Shown here: positions 56,201-64,000 of the stretch, in pieces
How positions within the stretch are numbered: the first letter of the stretch is position 1
Layout: every line of letters starts with the position of its first letter
DNA from: Apoda limacodes
Taxonomy: Eukaryota > Arthropoda > Insecta > Lepidoptera > Limacodidae
Length of the DNA stretch: 64,000 nt
Assembly: GCA_946406115.1 (NCBI GenBank)
Contig: OX291544.1
Location: 496,001 to 560,000 of the forward strand
Direction: 5' to 3'
Translations under genes and position numbers: made by a program
Notes under the pieces: generated by a model
Databases searched by the model: none
Seen by the model: only the letters and a program-made list of their open reading frames with translations
What the model was told of the DNA's origin: nothing

Positions 56201-56828
56201 AACTAGGTGTACTCAACAGAGCGAGTCAGTACTTCACGTCGGGGCAGAGGTTGTTGCTTTACAAGTCGCAGGTTCGGCCCCATATGGAGTACTGCTGCCA
56301 TCTCTGGGCGGGTGCACCCGGATACCAGCTTGGCCCTTTTGACTCGGTTCAACGACGGGCTGTGAGAATTGTCGACGATCCTAAACTCACTTGCGGTATC
56401 GAGCGCCTAAGTCTGAGGAGAGACTTTGCCTCCCTGTGTGTGTTCTACCGCTTATACAATGGGTTGTGTTCTGAGGAATTGTTCGAAATGATGCCCACGG
56501 CTACTTTCTACCATCGCACCGCTTGCCATCGGCAGGGAATTCATTTTCACACTTTAGAACCTAAATGGTCGCGTACAGTGCGGTTTCAGAGAAACTTCCT
56601 CCCGCGAACGCTTAGGTTGTGGAATGGGCTCCCTGCTTTTAAAGGTTTTCTCTAAGGACTACAGTATGGGTTTCTTCAAAAAAGAAGTTATTAGAATTCT
56701 GAAGGGTCGGCAACGCGCAAGTGATGCCCTTGGTGTTGCAAGCGTCCATAGGCAACGGTGACCGCTTACCATCAGGCGGACCGTAGGCCTGTTTGCCACC
56801 TTAGTGGTTTTTATAAAAAAATAAAAAA
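53227..56828 (+). mobile_element. LINE B2: full-length family B element, nested in A3
   Basis: 3.6 kb from AAAAAGAGGTAGGGCACTGC to a poly(A) at 56815-56830. An 8-bp target duplication AAAACCTT flanks it (53219-53226 and 56829-56836, the left A's merging with poly(A)). The 5' UTR is 53227-53812, the ORF 53813 to about 56757, and the tail CGCTTACCATCAGGCGGACC. Length and end structure define the full family B element and match B1. Insertion into A3 shows B was mobile after A3 landed. Confidence 0.92.
53813..56757 (+). pseudogene. LINE B2 ORF (endonuclease-RT), inactivated
   Basis: The start MARNRERKR at 53813 follows the 5' UTR. The endonuclease is complete: TETQIS, VILGDFNAHHREW and SSDHCLVR. 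Three in-frame stops follow. TGA at 54566-54568 (TN*RRVW) and TGA at about 54951-54953 (GG*LASY, CGA to TGA) come first, then TGA at 55901-55903 right after YADDST. The RT otherwise reads SNNRPIAITSLLSKVME, LDIAKAFDRVWH and GVMQGSVLSPT (Met for Pro in GVPQG). A 2-nt loss near 56050 and a deletion near 56195 shift the C-terminus, which regains CHLWAGAPGYQLGPFDSVQR at 56290. C-to-T changes at CpG account for at least one stop, consistent with neutral decay. Confidence 0.9.
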
Positions 56829-57399
56829 AAAACCTTGCTGACTTCTAAATCTTTTTTATAGTCAGGCTTTCAGTTTTACCAGTTCCAGAAACGATTGTAA
56901 AGATAGAGGTGGTGGTGGTGTGGCAATATATCTTAGGTCTAACTTTTACCTTCTATATAATTAACATTTCTGATCAAATTACCTCTAATACCTCCGAACA
57001 AAGGTACAAACTTTAGGAATATTTAAAAATCAGGTAATTACACATTACTTAAAGAGTTAAGTTGTCTCATAAACACTGATTATTTATTTTTTATATTATT
57101 TAAGTTGTAAAGTTTCTATATTTATATTGATAGATATTTATTTTGTTTAGGTGTTTTTAATTTGTGTATAAGTATCATTTATTATTCATAAATGTACGTA
57201 AATTTAGCTATTGCTATAAATTTATATAATTTTTTACTGTTGTTTTTTGTCTTGTTAAGTTTCAGTTAGCACACGCTACTCAATAATTATGTTAAGTCTT
57301 CTCTACATTGTCTGTAAGAGATCGCTCATTAGCAGTTAGACCTCCAATTTGTTATTTCTTTTATTGTTTTAATTGTTTTAATATAAACAATTATTATTG

Positions 57400-58040
57400 A
57401 TGTATTTCATTAATTGATCAATTTTTATACATTTCTTTTTATTAAAAATAATAATCTTCAGCACAATTATCTATCTCGGTCGTTGCGGCACAACTTCGCT
57501 TTCGAAGTACTTTATTTTATTTTATTTTACTATACATGTCGCTGTCGTTGCATTATTGCTCCTCTTACTGCTGTTGTTGAATTCCAGACCAATAGCTGTG
57601 TCTGACTTTTCGTTACCCGCTGCTGGTAACATCAACACCAATACCGGACCAGTGACTGTTTTTTTTTCTTTTGTTTCATATTTGTGTTTGTGTTGCTTCT
57701 ATTATCCTCTGCTAGTAATATCCAAACTTACACCAGTACAGGGACAGACCAGCGGAATATATATATATATATTATTCTTGTTTATTTATTGTGCGATCAT
57801 AAATAATGGATTTAAGACTAGATAATAATATGTCAATATTTTTATTATTCCTTGTTTATAATATTTCACACATTACCTTATATAATCTAGTCATAATTTT
57901 ATATTTTGTCTTATCAATTATAATGCATTTAACCGATTCATTTAATATGTTTAGTTTTACTTATCTCTAATTTCTATCACGGCCTAATTTATCAAGGGGT
58001 CAATTTCAATATTCATAATTTCGTAAGAAACCATAACAAC
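57400..58040. other. AT-rich spacer with a weak ~100-bp duplication
   Basis: CTGCTGGTAACATCAACACC (57620) and CTGCTAGTAATATCCAAACT (57710) introduce two similar blocks that each end GGACCAG/AGACCAG. A short (AT)n lies near 57760. No gene. Confidence 0.4.
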
Positions 58041-58044
58041 TTCA

Positions 58045-58440
58045 AATATTAATAAATTAATAATTATTATTATAACAAACGCGAAAGTCGTTAAAGAAGT
58101 ATCAGAGATCATAGCTCCAATACTAAGCGATATTTTTAATTTGTGTATCGAACAGGGTGTTTTTCCAGACAAGCTAAAAATGTCCATAATAGTACCACTC
58201 CACAAAAAGCTCGAGAAAGACAATATGAAACACTATACACCATTAGCAATGATATCCATGTTTTCAAAGGTTTTAGAAAAGATAATCTACGATAGCTTAT
58301 ATACATACTTTGAAAAAATGACATTTTAACAGAAGAGCAAATGGGCTTTCGAAAAAATCGAACGGTAAATATGGCTATTTATAATTATCTTGAAAAGGTA
58401 ATGGTTAAGTTAGATAGCAAAATAAGGGTTTCAGCTTAAT
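58045..58440 (+). pseudogene. LINE K1: RT fingers fragment
   Basis: A plus-strand fragment: VKEVSEIIAPILSDIFNLCI, EQGVFPDKLKMSIIVPLHKK, the YRP-like block read HYTPLAMISMFSKVLEKIIY, then after a frameshift near 58325 EEQMGFRKNRTVNMAIYNYL. It stops before the first catalytic motif. These motifs place it in a Jockey/CR1-type family distinct from A, B, C and G. It is truncated at both ends. Confidence 0.78.
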
Positions 58441-60855
58441 CTGATATAGTCAGCTTAAGTGATATACTTCAGTATATGAATTCAGAATGGTCTTATCCGT
58501 TGCGTCAGACGGTTGTAGACTGTAGACTGTAGGAGCGATCACATAAACAGAGTTCTCCGACCTAGATAGACGATGAGACACCATGCTTAACTTTGTCCGG
58601 TGCCGTGTTGTGTTCTCGTACGTATGACGTGCACCCCGTTTGACAAACATTTCTAAGTTTTCATACGTGAAAACAGCTATTTGGTAGTCAAACTTGAGAG
58701 TATATATAACGATTATAGTATATTGTATAAATTTACGATAATCGTTTTTCTTCTTGTGCTACTCGTACATGACATGACTTGACAAATTTCATGCTTCTAG
58801 GTCAGCGGGAAGTTATATAGGTTTTCATTTCCTTGCGAGCGTCAAAAAATTCGGCATAAACAACCGTATCTTATGATTGCGTTAACTTAGAAGTTTGATT
58901 TGTATACATTCACAACAATGAGATGCTTTACAGGACAGTATTTATTATTTGTGTACAGGACAGCTCGGCAGTTCGCCCAACTGAAAGGTACACAATATCT
59001 TTACTTTCCCTATACTTTAGCTGTTTATTACTTAAAAATAAAGAGCCACCGTGAATTGCATTTACTCGGCTGAACGAACTTTCTACCTGGTGATTAGTGG
59101 AATTGAACATAAACTGATGGCTGCGTAGCCAGTGTTATGCTGTAACGCCCCCCCATTCTTTACGCCTTTTATATCAAAAATATTAATATAATGAGACAAT
59201 AAAATATTCTAAGAAACTACGCAGCCGATATCACTCAACGAGAGAGAGAGAAATCAAAAAAATCTAATAATATTATGTAGATAATTATCTATTTGGCCAA
59301 GCGTGATCGTCAAAAGTGGTAGAACCCGAAAACCGTTGTGCTAAATAAGTAGTAACCCCAGTTGTTTTAGAGGTACGTCAGAGTAATATAGCAAACAATC
59401 GTATAAAAATAAGCGTAAAGGAAAATAATCAAGAAATAAATATAGCTAAATCTACGATCATAAATAATATTCACTTTGAATTTTTACCATTTCTAAAGTC
59501 TGTACAAAAACACCTAAACAAATCAAATATTTGAATATCAGAACTAAAGGACACAGGTACTAAAGAGTTATATGATTTTCCGTCACCCCTACACAAAGGA
59601 ACCCTAATTAACGCTACTTCCACATTTGAAAGTAAAATCCATACGAATGCTAAATCCATTCGTTTTGTAGAGTGGGAACCAGGTACCTTAGCGTTTAGGA
59701 CTTGCGACCTGAAAGTAGGTTTAAGGGGCGCCCCCTTACAATGCTCGCGCTCACCTACACTAGCTAACCAGCCAAAATAGTAAAACCCTCCTAACGCCGC
59801 TAAGAATAACCCATAGTAATTGCTGTATCTCTTGGCAGTCCCAGTTCTTTAGTGGGCTATGTAATTATTATGGATGGTATAACCTTAGTTCCGACTTCTA
59901 CTTTTATCTTTACCTAGCTGCAAAAGTCGTAGAAACAAGGTCCATCAATATAATCCTTCCTACTGAGATACTTGACATTTCTTTCAACCATAAATTTCTA
60001 ACCGGCAAAAAAGGCGAACTCATTACGATGCTTTAACATTAATTTAGATATTTTTAAAACACAACCTAGAAAATTTCACAACGAACATACAATATTTTCA
60101 CTGTAACTTCTAATATAAAAGTATTTACTAACCAGCAATGGTGGTCAGGGTGACCATTTGTGGCAGATTTCTGCCATTTGGGCAGATTTCGCTCCTAAAT
60201 TTCAAGTCTGGTAGAACAAGCTGACGATTTAAAAAATTGGCAGATTTTCAAGAAATCCTAATTTTTTTAATTCAAATTTCAAATTCATAAGTTTCTATTT
60301 CTTATTACTATTAGGTACTTTTTTTATGACTTATTTGGTAGAAGATTATTTTACTTACTGAGCTGGCAACTTTTGTCTTATGCCAGACAGCACTGGGATT
60401 TCCTGTTAATAATTTGCAAGGGCACAGATAGTTTTTCGCCCCAAAGTATTAATTGCAAGTCGCTTTGGCTCTCAGCTACTAATTTTTTTTACGGTACATT
60501 TTCCCGGTATCCGCGTATGCTACGTACTTGTTTTCTCTAAAGCGTAGCAAAATTGACATCAAGTCATCCTGTATGTTAGCGGCGGGCAGGCGGCCCTACT
60601 AATTGCAGATCGTTTAGTGACTGTGCTGACGCTGAGGTGGACGGGCTGAGGTGGACGCGGACGGTGCGCTGGTTCACGAAACACTCCATGGTGTGGCATG
60701 AAATTATTCGGGGTTCCGTGATCATTTATCGTAACTAATGGGACCTAAAGAAATATATTTTTGAATAAAATCATTGTAAATTAATTGATAATCTGGATTG
60801 CGGTGTAAGAGTTTTTCTAATGCAAAAAATCGTTTTTGTGTATCACCTAAATTCA
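58440..60855. other. Gene-free stretch
   Basis: AT-rich. At about 60128-60250 GGTGACCATTTGTGGCAGAT and related GGCAGATTT words recur four times, which may be a small DNA-transposon remnant. A GC-richer patch lies at 60585-60700. 59400-59690 can be read as long stop-poor peptide pieces but matches nothing I know. Confidence 0.4.
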
Positions 60856-60863
60856 TGATAATG

Positions 60864-60989
60864 CTTGAAAGGAATACGCAAACAGAACCTACCGTCTCGG
60901 CAAGCTGTCTGTTTGTTTTTCTAAAGCTTGAAAGGAATACGCAAACAGAACCTACCGTCTCGGCAAGCTGTCTGTTTGTTTTTCTAAAG
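60864..60989. repeat. 63-bp perfect duplication
   Basis: CTTGAAAGGAATACGCAAAC ... TTTGTTTTTCTAAAG occurs twice head to tail with no visible difference. Confidence 0.95.
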
Positions 60990-60999
60990 CTGTCTTCAC

Positions 61000-61445
61000 A
61001 TGCATGCTCCTCTTCACGCTTCATTTATTCTGTTACAAAAAGGTAAATCTTCAATTTCCGAAAATTAACGTAATTGTTCATCTATTGAAAATTGTATGTC
61101 CATACGTATTTTGAAGAACAGGACCGTTATTTAACCGTATTTGACCCGTTTTTATCAAATCCCAGAACACATCTGCCCCTACCAATAAGTCTATTGTTTA
61201 CTTATAAGGATACGGTTGACTCTTAAAGAAAATGGAATCCGCTAATTGGATTCCATCCGGTTACGAAATTGATCGCTTAGCAGAGCAACAGATGGTAATG
61301 CGGACGTTATATGCGGCAGAACTAGACACTTTGTGCGCGCTTTGTATGTAATTTTTTAGTGCATTGTGATACAGAGCCTCCAATGCCCTTCATTAATTGG
61401 GTTGCAACTATGATGCGTCAAATTAAATGAACAATTAATTCAGTC
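61000..61445. other. Non-repetitive stretch, possible regulatory DNA
   Basis: Compared with its neighbours this piece has balanced composition and several homeodomain-type TAATTG/CAATTA words (about 61235, 61395, 61430). It shows no coding or repeats. A conserved enhancer is possible but not shown. Confidence 0.25.
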
Positions 61446-61448
61446 CGT

Positions 61449-61704
61449 GATAATGTACCGCTCGCTCCCGCTGTCTAGTATCGTGCGAGCAGTGTGACAG
61501 TTACCTATGATCGATAATGTACCGCTCGCTCCCGCTGTCTAGTATCGTGCGAGCAGTGTGACAGTTACCTATGATCGATAATGTACCGCTCGCTCCCGCT
61601 GTCTAGTATCGTGCGAGCAGTGTGACAGTTACCTATGATCGATAATGTACCGCTCGCTCCCGCTGTCTAGTATCGTGCGAGCAGTGTGACAGTTACCTAT
61701 GATC
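61449..61704. repeat. 64-bp tandem repeat x4
   Basis: The unit GATAATGTACCGCTCGCTCC ... GTTACCTATGATC repeats at 61449, 61513, 61577 and 61641 with essentially no differences. It contains the inverted words GCTCGC and GCGAGC. Confidence 0.97.
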
Positions 61705-62069
61705 GATGATTTTAACAAGCGCAGTTGATAACAAAACAGGTTGCATCGATGACGACTCCGCGCATTGTACGTCTGTGTGTGTATTGTTAATCTGATCTGT
61801 TAGACCTAGTCATGGAAGTTGCCGAACCAGTGCCATTTAACTAGCTCCATATTCCTTACTATTACGATGGTTTACATAATTTTCCTTAGATACGTCGCGA
61901 TGTACTAATTAATACCAGTGTGAAGTTAGCGGCCTAAGTTAGCGGCTTTTTATAATCCGACCAAATTAAAAAGTAAAGGATTTTAATGAAATAATTTACT
62001 GAATTAAACGGATATAACAATAAATAGACCGAAATAATGAGAAACCGGTCAAAAATTAAACAAATATAT

Positions 62070-64000
62070 ATATAATTTAAATAATAAGTAAGAGAATTTT
62101 CACAATGTGATACTTATCGGCCTAAAAGGTCATCATAAAAATGCGGTAACACTTAGTGACGCATATCAAATTGAGCCTCTTTAAACCAGAAACCATATCA
62201 AGTTTTCAAATCACACCTATCTCGGGGTTAACTGTGAGTAAAATGGTTAGCGGCGTAAAAAATATTTTCTTTCAAAATTTCAAACACACCGTAAATCTGT
62301 TAGTTGAGGAAAAAGTTACAATCAAATGCCGTTGAAACAAGCATTTTGTATTGTTCTTATTAATAAATATTGCTACATGTGTAATACCTCTTCTATTTAA
62401 ATAATAAAAAAATAAAAGTTGAAGAAAATTTTACAATGTGATACTTATCGGCCTAAAAGGTCATCATAAAAATGCGGTAACACTTAGTGACGCATATCAA
62501 ATTGAGCCTCTTTAAACCAGAAACCATATCAAGTTTTCAAATCACACCTATCTCGGGGTTAACTGTGAGAAATATGGTTAGCGGCCTAAAAATTATTTTC
62601 TTTCAATATTTCAAACACACCGTAAATCTGTTAGTTGAGGAAAAAGTTACAATCAAATGCTGTTGACACAACCATTTTGTATTGTTCTTATTAATAAATA
62701 TTACTACATGTATGTGTGTCTTCAATTTAAATAATAAAAAAAATTGAATAAAATTTCACAATGTGATACTTATTGGCATAAAAAGTTATCATGAAAATGC
62801 GGTAACACTTATTGACGCATATCAAATTGAGCCTCTTTAAATCAGAAACCATATCAAGTTTTCAAATCACACCTATCTCGGGGTTAACTGTGAGTAAAAT
62901 GGTTAGCGGCGTAAAAATATTTTCTTTCAAAATTTCAAACACACCGTAAATCTGTTAGTTGAGGAAAAGTTACAATCAAATGCCGTTGAAACAAGCATTT
63001 TGTATTGTTCTTATTAATAAATATTGCTACATGTGTAATACCTCTTCTAATTAAATAATAAAAATAAAAGTTTAAGAAAATTAGAAAATGTGATATTTAT
63101 CGGCCTAAAATGTCATCATAAAAATGCGGTAACACTAAGTGACGCATGTCAAATTGAGCCTCGTTAAACCAGAAAGCATATGAAGTTTTCAAATCACACC
63201 TATCTCGGGGTTAACTGTAAGAAAAATGGTTAGCGGCCTAAAAATTATTTTCTTTCGAAATTACAAACACACCGTAAATCTGTTGGATAAGGAAAAAGTA
63301 ACAATGAAAGGCTGTTGAAACAAGCATTTTGTATTGTTCTTATTAATAAATATTACAACATGTGTAACACCTCTTCAATTTAAATAATAAAAAATTAACA
63401 GTTGACGAAAATTTCACAATGTGATACTTATTGGCATAAAAAGTCATCATGAAAATGCGGTAACACTTAGTGACGCATATCAAATTGAGCCTCTTTAAAC
63501 CAGAAACCATATCAAGTTTTCAAATCACACCTATCTCGGGGTTAACTGTGAGAAATATGGTTAACGGCGTAAAAAATATTTTCTTTCAAAATTTCAAACA
63601 CACCGTAAATCTGTTAGTTGAGGAAAAAGTTACAATCAAATGCTGTTGACACAAGCATTTTGTATTGTTCTTATTAATAAATATTACTACATGTGTGTGT
63701 CTTCAATTTAAATAATAAAAAAAATTGAATAAAATTTCACAATGTGATACTTATTGGCATAAAAAGTTATCATGAAAATGCGGTAACACTTATTGACGCA
63801 TATCAAATTGAGCCTCTTTAAACCAGAAACCATATCAAGTTTTCAAATCACACCTATCTCGGGGTTAACTGTGAGAAATATGGTTAACGGCGTAAAAAAT
63901 ATTTTCTTTCAAAATTTCAAACACACCGTAAATCTGTTAGATGAGGAAAAAGTTACAATCAAATGCTGTTGACACAAGCATTTTGTTTTGTTCTTATTAA
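62070..64000. repeat. ~325-bp satellite array, runs off the window end
   Basis: Monomers begin (CACAATGTGATACTTAT anchor) at 62102, 62433, 62758, 63085, 63416 and 63739, with steps of 323-331 bp. There are five full copies and a partial sixth at the edge. A ~150-bp core (AATGCGGTAACACTTAGTGA to CACCTATCTCGGGGTTAACT) is well conserved, while the AT-rich tail varies. Monomers 3 and 6, with the tails before them, share private variants (CTTATTGACGC, AAAAAGTTATC), pointing to a three-monomer (~981 bp) higher-order unit. Confidence 0.96.

Larger units (their letters stand above)
52916..57395 (+). mobile_element. LINE A3: family A copy split by nested LINE B2
   Basis: The first part, 52916-53226, reads into an endonuclease start (SFKKQKHSRRL frame; NIVNINAQSVPAHYS-like across frames). 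It is interrupted in the ESWLKP box by B2, then resumes at 56837 with the next endonuclease residues and matches A1 3300-3412 (ACATTTCTGATCAAATTACC). At about 57000, directly after CCTCCGAACA, it jumps to the ORF2 C-terminus (RIFKNQVITHYLK-like) and the 3' UTR (TTTCAGTTAGCACACGCTAC, AGAGATCGCTCATTAGC). So it has an internal deletion of the whole RT plus the nested insertion. It is diverged from A1/A2. Confidence 0.82.

Noticed and set aside
60600..60700. Terminal vg exon in the GC-rich patch
   Set aside because: I looked for a GLE...DLYWF-type ending; the TVRWF reading here lacks the rest of the motif and a stop after Phe.

Overview
The window reads as nuclear DNA of a moth or butterfly. It is AT-rich and has no bacterial-style gene packing. 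It is crowded with non-LTR retrotransposon relics of kinds common in Lepidoptera, tRNA-headed SINE-like pieces, MITE-like elements and many minisatellites. The only host-gene sequence I can support is two exons of vestigial (vg), the wing-selector cofactor of Scalloped, on the + strand at 45559-45685 and 52113-52342. Their splice phases match, and the joined reading frame runs colinear with the C-terminal half of Drosophila Vg as I remember it. The rest of the window would then be vg intron or flank. I did not find the Scalloped-binding (TONDU) exon or the terminal exon, so they probably lie outside the window.

Layout. 1-11.8 kb: a recent 5'-truncated LINE (A1, minus) with a long uninterrupted ORF; LINE fragments H1 and E1; a MULE-type transposase relic; a small inverted-repeat element; a near-full-length LINE B1 (minus); and the internally deleted copy B3. 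11.8-19.3 kb: AT-rich DNA with dispersed inverted repeats, a ~107-bp-arm hairpin, a 28-bp minisatellite and a ~1.8 kb array of ~61-bp units. 19.3-32.1 kb: LINE fragments C1, B4, A2, C3 (with an in-frame 54-bp x8 expansion inside its RT), J1 and C2. 32.1-37.5 kb: a run of minisatellites (49, 24, 24, 81 and 28 bp) ending in a hAT-like MITE with 13-bp terminal inverted repeats and an 8-bp target duplication. 38.8-45.4 kb: RTE-like D1, a 640-bp tandem duplication, LINE G1 and LINE I1 (minus).

45.5-52.4 kb holds the two vg exons. The intron between them carries RTE-like relic F1, a direct-plus-inverted repeat cluster, a BEL/Pao integrase relic, a SINE and, directly against the second exon, a 40-bp tandem array that repeats the splice acceptor itself. 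52.7-58.4 kb: LINE A3, split by insertion of a full-length LINE B2 with an 8-bp target duplication, then fragment K1. 58.4-64 kb: mostly unremarkable AT-rich DNA, two small tandem repeats, and a ~325-bp satellite with a three-monomer higher-order period that runs off the window end.

Two patterns cross the window. Several LINE copies (A3, B3, D1, E1, F1) have internal deletions rather than only 5' truncations. Minisatellites are unusually dense and often lie inside or against mobile elements. Clade names for the LINEs are judged from RT motifs only and are tentative.
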